Translations under genes and position numbers: made by a program
The notes under the pieces: generated by a model
Told to the model about the DNA's origin: nothing
Database searches by the model: none
Seen by the model: the letters and a program-made list of their open reading frames with translations, nothing else
Shown here: piece after piece, positions 14,794-22,932 of the stretch
How positions within the stretch are numbered: position 1 is the stretch's first letter
Layout: each line of letters opens with the position of its first letter
Assembly (NCBI GenBank): GCA_903824495.1
Contig: CAIJXB010000049.1
Location: 1-64,000, forward strand
DNA from: an uncultured Chlamydiae bacterium
GTDB taxonomy: Bacteria > Chlamydiota > Chlamydiia > Chlamydiales > Rhabdochlamydiaceae
DNA: 64,000 nucleotides
Reading direction: 5' to 3'

Positions 14794-15965
14794 TCCAAAA
14801 AAAACGACTCATATGGATCTATTGGGGCCTTGTAGCTTTTTTATGTGTTGTAGGTTTTTTCTACTGGCTGATTTTCTGGAAATATAAAGCGTATACAGAT
14901 GATGCCTATGTGGAAGGGAACCAAGTGGTGTTGACTCCTTTGGTTCCAGGCTTTGTTCAGTCAATTTTAACAGATGACACCTACCTTGTAGAAAAAGGAC
15001 AGCTTGTTGTAAAGCTCGATGACACCGATGCGAAGATCGCTCTGCAAAAGGCCAAAGAGCAGCTAGCATCTGCTGTTCGCCAAGTATGCCAAGATTTTCA
15101 TGAAGTGTTTGCTCTGCAAGCAGAAGTTGGCTCTCGAAAAGCGCAGTTCATCGTAGCTGCCCAAGACTACGAACATAGGGTCTTTGTACTCGATGCCGGC
15201 GGCGTTTCAATAGAGGATTTTGAACATGCTGAAGCAGCGCTTCGAAGCACCTTTTTTCTCCTCCAAATGTCTGAAATCCTCTTAGAAAAAAGCTACTCCC
15301 TTGTTCAATCGACAACCATCATGACACATCCTGCCGTTTTGCTTGCTGTATCTCAAGCTCGGCAAGCATGGGTTGATCTATACAGATGTAACATCTACTC
15401 CCCCGTCAAAGGACTCGTCGCTCAAAGAACGATCCAAGTCGGTATGTGGGTTCCCTCAGGTCAGCCTTTGATGGCCATCATTCCCATGGACCAAATCTGG
15501 GTGAATGCCAACTTTAAAGAAACTCAAATGCGTCTTATGAGGATCGGTCAACATGCCAAGGTCACAGTTGACCTTTATGGGGATGGTGTGGTTTTTCATG
15601 GAAGGATTGCAGGTCTTCCCGGCGGCGCCGGAAACGCCTTTTCCCTCCTTCCCCCTCAAAACCTCTCCGGTAACTGGATTAAAATCGTTCAAAGACTCCC
15701 CGTTAGGATAGAGTTTGCAGAATCTGAGTTAAGAGCGCATCCCTTGCGTCTTGGTCTTTCCTCAGAAGTGACTGTTGATTTAAGAGAAGAGGGAGCTCTT
15801 GTTCCTGACTCCACAGCAGGCTCCCCTTCTTACATAACAGACATTTTTAAAATAGAGGAAAAAGGAGACATGTCTTGGATCGATGAAATCATCCAAGCTA
15901 ACTTGGATCCATCGTTGAAACAGTTTGCAAATAACCCGATAGCTTTAGGCGACCTCAATGAGTAA
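14790..15965 (+). CDS. emrA: EmrA/HlyD-type membrane fusion protein
   Basis: Periplasmic adaptor linking the inner-membrane carrier to the outer-membrane channel. It has one N-terminal transmembrane segment (residues about 8-28), then the lipoyl-like half YTDDAYVEGNQVVLTPLVPGFV, a coiled-coil hairpin (about 85-180), the second lipoyl half (IYSPVKGLVAQRTIQVGMWV) and a beta-barrel with VNANFKETQMRLMRIGQ. Length is 391 aa, as usual for EmrA. It overlaps genes on both sides (ATGA upstream, 8 bp downstream). Confidence 0.85.
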   Translation: MIQKKRLIWIYWGLVAFLCVVGFFYWLIFWKYKAYTDDAYVEGNQVVLTPLVPGFVQSILTDDTYLVEKGQLVVKLDDTDAKIALQKAKEQLASAVRQVCQDFHEVFALQAEVGSRKAQFIVAAQDYEHRVFVLDAGGVSIEDFEHAEAALRSTFFLLQMSEILLEKSYSLVQSTTIMTHPAVLLAVSQARQAWVDLYRCNIYSPVKGLVAQRTIQVGMWVPSGQPLMAIIPMDQIWVNANFKETQMRLMRIGQHAKVTVDLYGDGVVFHGRIAGLPGGAGNAFSLLPPQNLSGNWIKIVQRLPVRIEFAESELRAHPLRLGLSSEVTVDLREEGALVPDSTAGSPSYITDIFKIEEKGDMSWIDEIIQANLDPSLKQFANNPIALGDLNE

Positions 15966-17487
15966 AAGTCTAAGCCAGTGCTTACACTTGCTCATCTTCT
16001 TTGCGATCTTCAACTTTACAACCGCCATCATGTCAGGAAGCTACGTAGCTCTTGAGCTCGGCGGATCTCAAGAGATCTCTACCTACGGCGTTACTTTTTT
16101 TGGACTTGGCAACGCTTTAATGTTTCCACTTGGCAACCATTTGAAAGTGCGGTTCAATCCTTTTAAAATGCTACTTCAAGCAACGATCTTATTCTGTATT
16201 GCAACCTTCCTTTGTGGAGCCGCCCCAACATTTGTTTTTTTCAACATTGCTAGGTTTTTAGCAGGTCTTGCTTCTGGGCTTTTTATTCCCCTTTCACTCG
16301 ATCTTCTCCTTCTTTATGAACCTGAAAAAAGAGAATCCACCTTCGTGTTTTTTGCGCTCCTAGCAACAGTTTTTCCTGTTGTTGGAGCTTGCTTTGGAGG
16401 ATGGATTGCTTACGACTTAGAGTGGCGTTGGATCTTTTATGCTCAAATACCTTTTATAGCGGGCCTTATCTATATTCTAGATCGGCATGACAACGAAAAG
16501 ACCTATCCACTTAAAGAGCACCCTCCCTTTGACTTTGCAGGCTATATATTTTATGCTCTTTCCATTTCCGCCATTGTTACATCTCTCACTTTAGCTCAGC
16601 AGCTAGACTGGCTCAGAAGTCCCCTAATCTGTGTTTTATTTGTCATGTCAGGACTTTGTCTTCCCTTCTTCTGTCTTTGGGAATGGAACCACGAGAATCC
16701 CTTTATGGACCTCAAACTTTTTAAACTTCCTATTTTTTCCCTTTCGATCTTTTGTTTGATGTTTCTTTTCTCCGCCTACTTCGGAACGATTTTATTACTT
16801 GCCCTATGGCTCAATATCGATGCGACCTACACACCTTTATGGATCTCTCTTTTGATTGCCCATATGGCAGTTGCTGGTGGCGTTCTCTTTTTAGCGCTAG
16901 AGAAATGGTTTGCTCATGTAGCTTCCCTTTGGATTGTTTTGATTGCAATCGCCCTTTTTGCCATCTCGTGTTTTTACTCGACACATTTTAATGCAGAGAT
17001 CAACTTTGGAAGGCTAGCAATCGCCCGTACCATCACAGGCTTTGGTCTTGCCTTTTTTTTATTCCCCTTGCTCTTTGCTCTTTTAAAAGAGCTCCCTGAA
17101 AAGCTGCACCCGCAAGGCCTTTCAATCTTTCAATCTCTCCGTCTTCTATCAGGGTCTCTTGGCTGCGCCGTCTACACAACGATTTGGTTTAGAAGAAGGG
17201 TTTTTTATCACGAGCGTCTTGGAGAGCAGCTCACTCCCTATTCCGAGCAAACTCAAGAGTATCTTTCTAACCTCTCTTTTTATGGAGTGAAAGGCACAGA
17301 GTCAGACATTCTCCTAAATAAAGCTCTTGATCAACAAGCGGACGTTTTAGCGCTCGCCGATACTTTTTACGTGATGGGATGGCTTATGGTAGGAGTTTTT
17401 ATCATTACACTGTCCTATCTGATAATAAGACATCTTAATAAGAGAAAAGCAGCAGGGAAGCCTGCTGCTTTTACAGGTGAGAATTAG
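15958..17487 (+). CDS. emrB: EmrB/QacA-type MFS drug:H+ antiporter (DHA2, 14 TM)
   Basis: A 509-aa polytopic carrier with the DHA2-family features of a long protein with about 14 hydrophobic helices, FFGLGNALMFPLGNHLKVRFNP in the first loop region, RFLAGLASGLFIPLSLDLL, and VFPVVGACFGGWIAYDLEWRWIFYAQIPFI, the antiporter motif C region with the WRWIF signature. With the upstream adaptor and channel it should export toxic or host-derived hydrophobic compounds. Its last codons contain a bidirectional terminator hairpin, and the stop overlaps the convergent gene by 4 bp. Confidence 0.85.
   Translation: MSKSLSQCLHLLIFFAIFNFTTAIMSGSYVALELGGSQEISTYGVTFFGLGNALMFPLGNHLKVRFNPFKMLLQATILFCIATFLCGAAPTFVFFNIARFLAGLASGLFIPLSLDLLLLYEPEKRESTFVFFALLATVFPVVGACFGGWIAYDLEWRWIFYAQIPFIAGLIYILDRHDNEKTYPLKEHPPFDFAGYIFYALSISAIVTSLTLAQQLDWLRSPLICVLFVMSGLCLPFFCLWEWNHENPFMDLKLFKLPIFSLSIFCLMFLFSAYFGTILLLALWLNIDATYTPLWISLLIAHMAVAGGVLFLALEKWFAHVASLWIVLIAIALFAISCFYSTHFNAEINFGRLAIARTITGFGLAFFLFPLLFALLKELPEKLHPQGLSIFQSLRLLSGSLGCAVYTTIWFRRRVFYHERLGEQLTPYSEQTQEYLSNLSFYGVKGTESDILLNKALDQQADVLALADTFYVMGWLMVGVFIITLSYLIIRHLNKRKAAGKPAAFTGEN
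17445..17472. terminator. Bidirectional terminator inside the 3-prime end of emrB
   Basis: A 12-bp stem (AAAAGCAGCAGG / CCTGCTGCTTTT) with a GAAG loop. It gives a T-run in both directions and serves the convergent emrB operon and the minus-strand Inc-like gene. It lies entirely within emrB codons for the KAAGKPAA region. Confidence 0.6.
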
Positions 17488-19025
17488 GCAGAAACTTTGA
17501 CATCCTTCCGATTATCGGTAGAAGAAACGCTCGCTGTTTCATTAAGTTCTTCAACAGGTGTTAGGTTTGAATCCTTCTTTCCAAATATCCATTCCTCAGT
17601 GATGGGATCGTTTTCCTGCGATAGAGATTTTTCGATTTTCGACTCAGGAACCGGGCCAATTAGGTCAATGTTATATTTTTCTCCAGCTTTTCTTTTGGCT
17701 ACTTTATGAATAGCATTTTTCCACGCTGTCTTAGCTGAAAAAGGAGGTTTATCATTCTTTTGGGGCTCTACTATAGGTTTGTCTTGAGAAACTTCAGTTG
17801 TCGCAACAGGAGTTTCTTCTTTTCGGACCCAACGAACAGTAGAAGCAACGCTCTTAAAACTAAAACTTGAAGCCTTACCATCTCCTTTTTCACTTTGAGT
17901 TTGTGAATTAGGAATCTTCGTTGAAGAGCTTCGATGATTGTTTAGACTTGCAGTCGTTAGAGTTGATTCTTTTTTTTCTTTCACTCCAAATGAAAACGCT
18001 TTAACCAACCTCTGAACTCTCGATTTCCTCTTGGGATCGCTTGTAGGATCTGTCTTTGTTGAATAAGAGGACTCTCTCGAACAATTTATAAGGCCATTAT
18101 CGTCTTCATCAACTTTTTCTTCCGTAGGCATAATGGCTAAAGATTCTGTAGGGTCTGTTTCATCTTTTTTATGTTGAGAATTATCCAAATCTTTTTCTAC
18201 TATCACATCAAAAAGTATAGGAGAATGGTGCTCAATAGGCACTGAATCTTTTTCTTTTTCAGATTTCGAATCTTCATTCTCATCATCACTTTTTATTGTG
18301 ATCGCAATGTTAGGGTTCGTTTCAACTCTTGGCATCTGAGATGGTGAAGATGTAACACGAGATTTATCCTCTGCAATTAGATGAACGACATCAACATTAA
18401 TGGGTAGCGGATTTATTATTTCTTCTAGTTCATCTTCACTATTTTTTTGCTCGTGTACGGTGTCAATAGAGAAATCAGAAGCATTTGCTGCTTTGCTTTC
18501 ATTAGAAGATTTCTTTTTAGTACGAGACTCTTCATTAGAGCCACTATCTGATCCTGACGAACTCTGTATAGTTGTTCTAATTCTACCAGCCATCGAATCA
18601 AAAGGTGTAGGGTTGGGCCCTATGATACCAACTCTATTAGGATTCGCTGCTCGTTTTCTAGTTATATTAGAAGGTATCTCTCCTTCTGATTTTGTCTCAA
18701 CGACAGGTCTTCTATTTCGATTAGATGAAGGTCTTTGCACGCTAGAACCATCGTTTATAGGTTGCTGCTGATTCGGTGGTGGGGCCTGGGAGCTAGAAGA
18801 AGCTTCTGGGTATAGCACATTTCGGATGATGATGGCAGCGATAGTAACACCTGCTACCACGACGATCATTAGGGGCAAAAGAGGTGGAACGGCTCGGAGG
18901 GTCGCTACAAGATACGAGATCGCTGCATGAGCTACTCTACCGATCATAGTAGCTATAGTGCTAACTTGACGAGCGATTTCTTGAACCAAAGTAGGGGTGT
19001 TATTAATAGCAGAAAGATTATTCAT
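17484..19025 (-). CDS. Inc-like membrane protein with long disordered tail
   Basis: No enzymatic family recognised. Residues about 28-72 contain two hydrophobic stretches joined by a short turn (HAAISYLVATLRAV and PLLPLMIVVVAGVTIAAIII), the bilobed hydrophobic hairpin that marks chlamydial inclusion-membrane (Inc) proteins. The remaining 440 residues are Ser/Lys/Glu/Asp-rich low-complexity sequence, probably disordered and, if this is an Inc, exposed to the host cytosol. AGGAGA lies 8 nt before ATG 19025. It follows the 191-aa secreted-protein gene by 17 bp and is probably expressed from that gene's promoter at 19658-19686. Inc assignment is inference from topology. Confidence 0.55.
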   Translation of the reverse strand: MNNLSAINNTPTLVQEIARQVSTIATMIGRVAHAAISYLVATLRAVPPLLPLMIVVVAGVTIAAIIIRNVLYPEASSSSQAPPPNQQQPINDGSSVQRPSSNRNRRPVVETKSEGEIPSNITRKRAANPNRVGIIGPNPTPFDSMAGRIRTTIQSSSGSDSGSNEESRTKKKSSNESKAANASDFSIDTVHEQKNSEDELEEIINPLPINVDVVHLIAEDKSRVTSSPSQMPRVETNPNIAITIKSDDENEDSKSEKEKDSVPIEHHSPILFDVIVEKDLDNSQHKKDETDPTESLAIMPTEEKVDEDDNGLINCSRESSYSTKTDPTSDPKRKSRVQRLVKAFSFGVKEKKESTLTTASLNNHRSSSTKIPNSQTQSEKGDGKASSFSFKSVASTVRWVRKEETPVATTEVSQDKPIVEPQKNDKPPFSAKTAWKNAIHKVAKRKAGEKYNIDLIGPVPESKIEKSLSQENDPITEEWIFGKKDSNLTPVEELNETASVSSTDNRKDVKVSA

Positions 19026-19042
19026 TATATATGTCTCCTAAA

Positions 19043-19618
19043 TTATATTCTTTGGGCTCGAACGAATGTGTTAGCTTCAACGTTAATAAGGATGTGGGTT
19101 TCGTAAGAAAACCACTCTGTGTTCTTGCCTATGATCACAAGGTCATCCGTGTGCCAGTTTTTAAGTAGCTTTAAATCTGCATGAGCTACACACCAAAAGG
19201 TCCCATTGCTTAAATAGACACAGCCTCTATTAAAAGAGCTTTTTTCAAGTCCGAGGATTGTGACGGTGTTGGTGTTTTCTCTTAGAGGAGCTCCTACTAA
19301 GTTAGCTTTAACATACGATCCTGTATCTTCATTAGTGAGGTAGTATCCATAGTAGTTTTTGCTGGATCCATAGTTAGGGTTGATGATCACTGGCGCTACG
19401 GCGCTATGAGCGAACCAATGATGAAGCTCATCTAAATCTGCATCAGAAATTTTCCACTCAGATCCATCTTCAAGTGTTAAATGGCTAGACTCTGGATTGT
19501 CAGTAGCTACATGAGTATCATGTGTTAAATACTCCTCGTAAGCCCCGACACTTGCAAAAGTTGTAAGGCTAAAAAACAGAACAGTTTGAATCAGTGGTTT
19601 GAAAATTTTTTTGTGCAT
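19043..19618 (-). CDS. Small secreted repeat protein, paralogue family member 1
   Basis: A 191-aa protein with a signal peptide (KKIFKPLIQTVLFFSLTTFASVGA). The mature part has two copies of one unit: LTLEDGSEWKISDADLDELHHW...PVIINPNY, and VYLSNGTFWCVAHADLKLLKNWHTDDLVIIGKN. A GYYLT.EDTGSYVKANLVGAPL segment lies between them. The pattern is beta-rich, resembling short OB- or lectin-like sheets, but I recognise no named family. Members 2 and 3 lie within 3 kb and have the same promoter. The Inc-like 513-aa gene is next downstream, 17 bp away. Confidence 0.7.
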   Translation of the reverse strand: MHKKIFKPLIQTVLFFSLTTFASVGAYEEYLTHDTHVATDNPESSHLTLEDGSEWKISDADLDELHHWFAHSAVAPVIINPNYGSSKNYYGYYLTNEDTGSYVKANLVGAPLRENTNTVTILGLEKSSFNRGCVYLSNGTFWCVAHADLKLLKNWHTDDLVIIGKNTEWFSYETHILINVEANTFVRAQRI

Positions 19619-19657
19619 TGGCCTACCTATATAAGAATTTTGCTAAAAATTAACGAG

Positions 19658-19686
19658 ATGCTAATGAACAGAAGAGTTTGACTCAA
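19658..19686 (-). promoter_or_regulatory. Family promoter, copy 1
   Basis: On the minus strand TTGAGT (19686-19681), 17-nt spacer, TAGCAT (19663-19658). The -35 box opens the small palindrome GAGT-CAA-ACTC, which is also present in the two paralogous promoters. Confidence 0.55.
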
Positions 19687-19726
19687 GAAAAATCAAAGAA
19701 AACTTTTGTTAAGAAGAAATAAACAA

Positions 19727-19756
19727 GTGGCTAGGCAAGTTTTAGTAACCTGCCAC
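19727..19756 (-). terminator. Probable terminator after family member 2
   Basis: On the minus strand GTGGC-AGG pairs with CCT-(A)-GCCAC, an 8-bp stem with a single bulge, followed by TTGTTTATTT. It lies 11 bp past the stop of the 195-aa gene. Confidence 0.4.
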
Positions 19757-19766
19757 CATGATTTTT

Positions 19767-20354
19767 TTAGAGTCTTTGAACTCGAACGAACGTCTTTGTA
19801 TTCGTATTGATAAGAATATGTGAACTATGAGGGAACCATCCACCTTCTTTTCCTACAATGACGATATCATCAACTTGCCAATTTTCAATCAGCTCCCAAT
19901 CAAACATCGACACAACCCAAAAGCTTCCATTGCTCAAATAAACACAACCTCGATAGTAAGCCCTATGAGGGTTGCCATGAGCATTTTTATCCATTCCTGC
20001 AATGGTAAGAGTGTAGGGATTCTCTTTTGAAGGAGCCCCTACTAAATTAGCAGTGACATATGACGCGGTATCTTGGTAACTAAGAAGATACCCGTTGTAA
20101 CCACGATCCCATAAGTAATTAGGAGTGATTGTTATTGGGGCTAGAGTATGCCGATCATACCAATTGGCCAGCTGCTGCTCATCCACACCAAAGACTTGCC
20201 ACTGAGAGCCATCTTCAAGAGTTATAAGAGAAGTCTCTGACATTTCTAGACTTACGTGAGTATCATAAGCTAGCCTGCTTTCCATCGCTTGCAGCTCTAA
20301 AAAAGCGCTAACAATGAATAGTCCGCTGAACATCTTGAATGGGTTTTTCTGCAT
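19767..20354 (-). CDS. Small secreted repeat protein, paralogue family member 2
   Basis: A 195-aa paralogue of the genes at 19043 and 21476. It has a signal peptide (about residues 1-23) and the same two-unit architecture: ITLEDGSQWQVFGVDEQQLANW with PITITPNY, then VYLSNGSFWVVSMFDWELIENWQVDDIVIVGK. Unlike the other two members it has no Inc-like gene directly downstream; a terminator-like hairpin follows instead. It has its own copy of the family promoter at 20390-20418. Function unknown. Confidence 0.7.
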   Translation of the reverse strand: MQKNPFKMFSGLFIVSAFLELQAMESRLAYDTHVSLEMSETSLITLEDGSQWQVFGVDEQQLANWYDRHTLAPITITPNYLWDRGYNGYLLSYQDTASYVTANLVGAPSKENPYTLTIAGMDKNAHGNPHRAYYRGCVYLSNGSFWVVSMFDWELIENWQVDDIVIVGKEGGWFPHSSHILINTNTKTFVRVQRL

Positions 20355-20389
20355 GGCACACCTGGTTATAGTTTTGTGGTCTCAACCGG

Positions 20390-20418
20390 ATGTTAAGAAA
20401 TTATTGAGTTTGTCTCAA
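20390..20418 (-). promoter_or_regulatory. Family promoter, copy 2
   Basis: Minus strand TTGAGA (20418-20413), 17-nt spacer, TAACAT (20395-20390), with GAGA-CAA-ACTC around the -35 box. It has the same geometry as the copies at 19658 and 22091. Confidence 0.55.
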
Positions 20419-20425
20419 GAAAAAA

Positions 20426-20445
20426 GCAGCAAGGGGTCTTGCTGC
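20426..20445 (-). terminator. Rho-independent terminator of the 333-aa Inc-like gene
   Basis: GCAGCAAG (20426-20433) pairs with CTTGCTGC (20438-20445) across a 4-nt loop. On the minus strand it is followed by TTTTTTC. It separates the 333-aa gene from the promoter of family member 2. Confidence 0.7.
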
Positions 20446-20460
20446 CTTTAAGAAAGAAGA

Positions 20461-21462
20461 TTAATCTTCTAGATTAGAACGAGTTCCTAGTCCAACGCGA
20501 TTTCCATTAACTGCTGCTGCAGTTCGGGTGTTTCCAGAAGTTGATGGAGGTATTGGTGGAGGTCTAGGAGGCGCCGTAGAAACTACGTTTGGAGGACCTT
20601 CTTTTCGGAATAGCTCTGCGAAACTATCTCCAGAAGAAGAAGGCTTATTATTTCTTTCTCCTAATGGCGGACGACTCTGTTGGGATACAGGAAAAGGAAA
20701 GTCGTTAGCATCGCGATTTCCCAATCCTGAAACAGCGCTATCGGGATTATTCCACTCCGATGCATCTATTGAAATAAAAGGAGGAGAAGAAGAATTGACT
20801 TCTCTTCTTTGACCTAATCCCACACGTCTATTCGATGACACAGTGTATTCAACGTTATCTGGCATAGAGCTCAAGACTGTAGATGCAAAGAAAGCTTCCT
20901 TTTCATCTCTATCTCCAACTCCTGTACGTTTATTTGACAATACAGAAGTTGGTACAGGCGGAGGAGCAGATAATGGCACTCTATGCATAGGATCCCTAGC
21001 TCCTACGTTAGCACGTGTAGTCCTTGGTCCAGTATTACCTCGACCAGCGTTATCACGTCTTTTAGTTCCATGGGTTTGTTGTTTAGGTGGAAAAACTGAG
21101 ATGGGTTGATAAAGCTCATCATAGCCTGTCCCTCTTCTTGCATGTTCTTTGCCTAGAGCGACAGGAATATGAGTTTGTGGTCTGTCATTAACCCTTACAT
21201 AACCATCATTATCCTCTCTTCTTGTTGGAGGCTCATCGCCTCCTAATGCCATGCAGAAAAGATCATAGATGATCGAGACTCCGATCACTACAGTCACAGC
21301 CGCTAAGATAGGACTGTCTAGTACGATAGTGGCGTACCAAGAAAGGGCGCAAAGAGCGACCTTCCCGATTAAATAGAGCGTAGAGTTGTTTTCTTGAGGT
21401 CTTCTTTGTGCATATTGAGGATCTACATCCCTATTTGCATAATTTCCATAATCATAAGCCAT
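20461..21462 (-). CDS. Inc-like membrane protein with repeated RxGLGxR motif in a Pro-rich tail
   Basis: A 333-aa protein with a bilobed hydrophobic region (about residues 27-75: LYLIGKVALCALSWYATIV, then ILAAVTVVIGVSIIYDLF), as in inclusion-membrane proteins, and a long Pro/Ser/Arg-rich tail predicted to be unstructured. The tail carries at least five or six spaced copies of a short motif like NRRVGLGQR: RANVGARDP, NKRTGVGDRDE, NRRVGLGQRRE, SGLGNRDA, PPLGERNN and NRVGLGTRSN. This looks like a multivalent linear docking motif; the partner is unknown. It follows family member 3 by 13 bp and is probably in the same transcript. Confidence 0.6.
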   Translation of the reverse strand: MAYDYGNYANRDVDPQYAQRRPQENNSTLYLIGKVALCALSWYATIVLDSPILAAVTVVIGVSIIYDLFCMALGGDEPPTRREDNDGYVRVNDRPQTHIPVALGKEHARRGTGYDELYQPISVFPPKQQTHGTKRRDNAGRGNTGPRTTRANVGARDPMHRVPLSAPPPVPTSVLSNKRTGVGDRDEKEAFFASTVLSSMPDNVEYTVSSNRRVGLGQRREVNSSSPPFISIDASEWNNPDSAVSGLGNRDANDFPFPVSQQSRPPLGERNNKPSSSGDSFAELFRKEGPPNVVSTAPPRPPPIPPSTSGNTRTAAAVNGNRVGLGTRSNLED

Positions 21463-21475
21463 AAAAATCCCCTAG

Positions 21476-22051
21476 TTATAGTTTTTGAACGCGAACGAAG
21501 GTGTTCGTGTGGATGTTGATGAGGATGTGAGTATTTGGGGTAAACCACTCTGAGTTTTTTCCAACGATGATGAGGTCATTGACGTACCAATTTTTAATAC
21601 GGTCCCAATCAGCTAACGCAACACTCCAATAGGTGCCGTTGCTGAGGTAGATCGCTCTTTTACCAGGTTGGTTTTTATCAAACCCTGTAATGGTCACAGT
21701 ATAAGGACTGTCAAGAAGTGGAGAGGCTACAAGATTCGCTTTCACATACGATCCTTGATAGGTAAGGTAGTATCCGTAGTTAGTTCCTGGAGCGTAGTTC
21801 GGAGTGATGGTTACAGGAACTGGAGCGTAGCCTGAATACCAAAACCAACGATTTAGGGTTCCTTGCTCAGAATCTGCAACTTTCCATTGAGAACCATCTT
21901 CAAGTGTTAAAAGACAGGGACCATCTTCGTTTGAAGCAATATGAGAGCCGGGAGCAGGATGATAGGTCCAAGCATGGAGAGCTGGTGTTGCGGTAATGAT
22001 AAAAAAGGCGCCAACCGTTAGGAATAGTTTATTGAAAAGGTTCTTGTTCAT
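21476..22051 (-). CDS. Small secreted repeat protein, paralogue family member 3
   Basis: A 191-aa precursor with a signal peptide ending near TPALHA. It has the same duplicated unit as the paralogues: LTLEDGSQWKVADSEQGTLNRW, PVPVTITPNY, GYYLTYQGSYVKANLVASPL, then IYLSNGTYWSVALADWDRIKNWYVNDLIIVGKN. The first gene of a two-gene unit with the 333-aa Inc-like gene. The promoter copy at 22091-22119 abuts the end of glpF. Function unknown; secretion by Sec is well supported. Confidence 0.7.
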   Translation of the reverse strand: MNKNLFNKLFLTVGAFFIITATPALHAWTYHPAPGSHIASNEDGPCLLTLEDGSQWKVADSEQGTLNRWFWYSGYAPVPVTITPNYAPGTNYGYYLTYQGSYVKANLVASPLLDSPYTVTITGFDKNQPGKRAIYLSNGTYWSVALADWDRIKNWYVNDLIIVGKNSEWFTPNTHILINIHTNTFVRVQKL

Positions 22052-22090
22052 GGATCTCCTCCGTTAATAAATTTGCAGAAAATTAACGAA

Positions 22091-22119
22091 ATGCTAATGA
22101 ACGGAGGAGTTAGACTCAA
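22091..22119 (-). promoter_or_regulatory. Family promoter, copy 3
   Basis: Minus strand TTGAGT (22119-22114), 17-nt spacer, TAGCAT (22096-22091), with GAGT-CTA-ACTC at the -35 box. About 50 bp here are nearly identical to the copy at 19650-19700. Confidence 0.55.
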
Positions 22120-22125
22120 GAAAAA

Positions 22126-22833
22126 TCAAAAAAGAATCTTATACAGGCCAAAACCAATCACAGCTCCTACAAAAGGTGCAAGCACTGGAACCCAGGCATA
22201 ACTCCAGTCGGCTGTTTTTTTTCCATAAAGGATTGTGTAGGCAATTCTAGGGCCTAAATCTCTTGCAGGATTGATCGCATATCCAGTAGGGCCTCCGAGC
22301 GACAGACCAATCGCTACAATGAGTATACCCACTAAATAAGGACCAAGTCCTGCAGAGAGGTGATTGTGAGAGGCAATGATTCCAAAGAGCCCCATGATTA
22401 AAACGGCAGTTGCTATGATTTCAGTTACAATGTTCCACTTGAGGTTGCGGATTGCCGGGACTGTTGAAAAGCAAAGAAGTCTAAAGTGAGCATCTCTTGT
22501 CGCTTTAAAGTGGGGATAGTAAGTAAGCCATACACAAAAAGCGCCAAGAATAGCCCCAAGAGTTTGTCCGAGCCAGTAGATCGGAACCAAAGGCCAAATG
22601 ACAGGATCTGAAAGAGCAAAAGCAAGAGTGACTGCTGGGTTTAGATGAGCTCCGCTTAAAACGCCAACTAGATAAACAGCAACTGCTACTGCAAATCCCC
22701 AGCCAAAAGCAACAACGATCCATCCGCCGTGTATGCCTTTAGATCGATTAAGTAAAACGTTAGCTACAACACCATTACCAAGTAAAATCATTAAAAACGT
22801 TCCAAAAAGCTCTCCTAAGAACATCGTTAGCAT
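22126..22833 (-). CDS. glpF: Glycerol facilitator/aquaporin (MIP family)
   Basis: A 235-aa channel with six hydrophobic segments and the two NPA boxes, SGAHLNPAVTLAFA and YAINPARDLGPR. The Asp after the second NPA (NPARD) is typical of glycerol-conducting GlpF rather than water-only aquaporins. GGGAGG is placed 6 nt before ATG 22833. It is divergent from glpK-glpD, so the locus imports glycerol, phosphorylates it and oxidises it to DHAP. Confidence 0.9.
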   Translation of the reverse strand: MLTMFLGELFGTFLMILLGNGVVANVLLNRSKGIHGGWIVVAFGWGFAVAVAVYLVGVLSGAHLNPAVTLAFALSDPVIWPLVPIYWLGQTLGAILGAFCVWLTYYPHFKATRDAHFRLLCFSTVPAIRNLKWNIVTEIIATAVLIMGLFGIIASHNHLSAGLGPYLVGILIVAIGLSLGGPTGYAINPARDLGPRIAYTILYGKKTADWSYAWVPVLAPFVGAVIGFGLYKILF

Positions 22834-22859
22834 ATTTTTCCTCCCCTGTTTAACTTTGG

Positions 22860-22888
22860 ACTATAGTCAATAAAATTATTGACAGCAA
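22860..22888 (-). promoter_or_regulatory. glpF promoter with an 18-bp palindrome between -35 and -10
   Basis: Minus strand TTGCTG (22888-22883), 17-nt spacer, TATAGT (22865-22860). The palindrome GTCAATAA-AA-TTATTGAC occupies 22866-22883, nearly all of the spacer, and its right arm continues into TTGACA on the plus strand facing glpK. This is a good position for a repressor acting on both divergent units; no convincing -10 is seen for glpK. Confidence 0.45.
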
Positions 22889-22932
22889 CAGTTAAAAATG
22901 AGACACACTCAAGAAGAAATGGGGAGGACGTA

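Noticed and set aside
22879..22932. Upstream extension of glycerol kinase
   Set aside because: It covers the divergent promoter and palindrome and lacks family similarity; GTG 22933 has the ribosome site.
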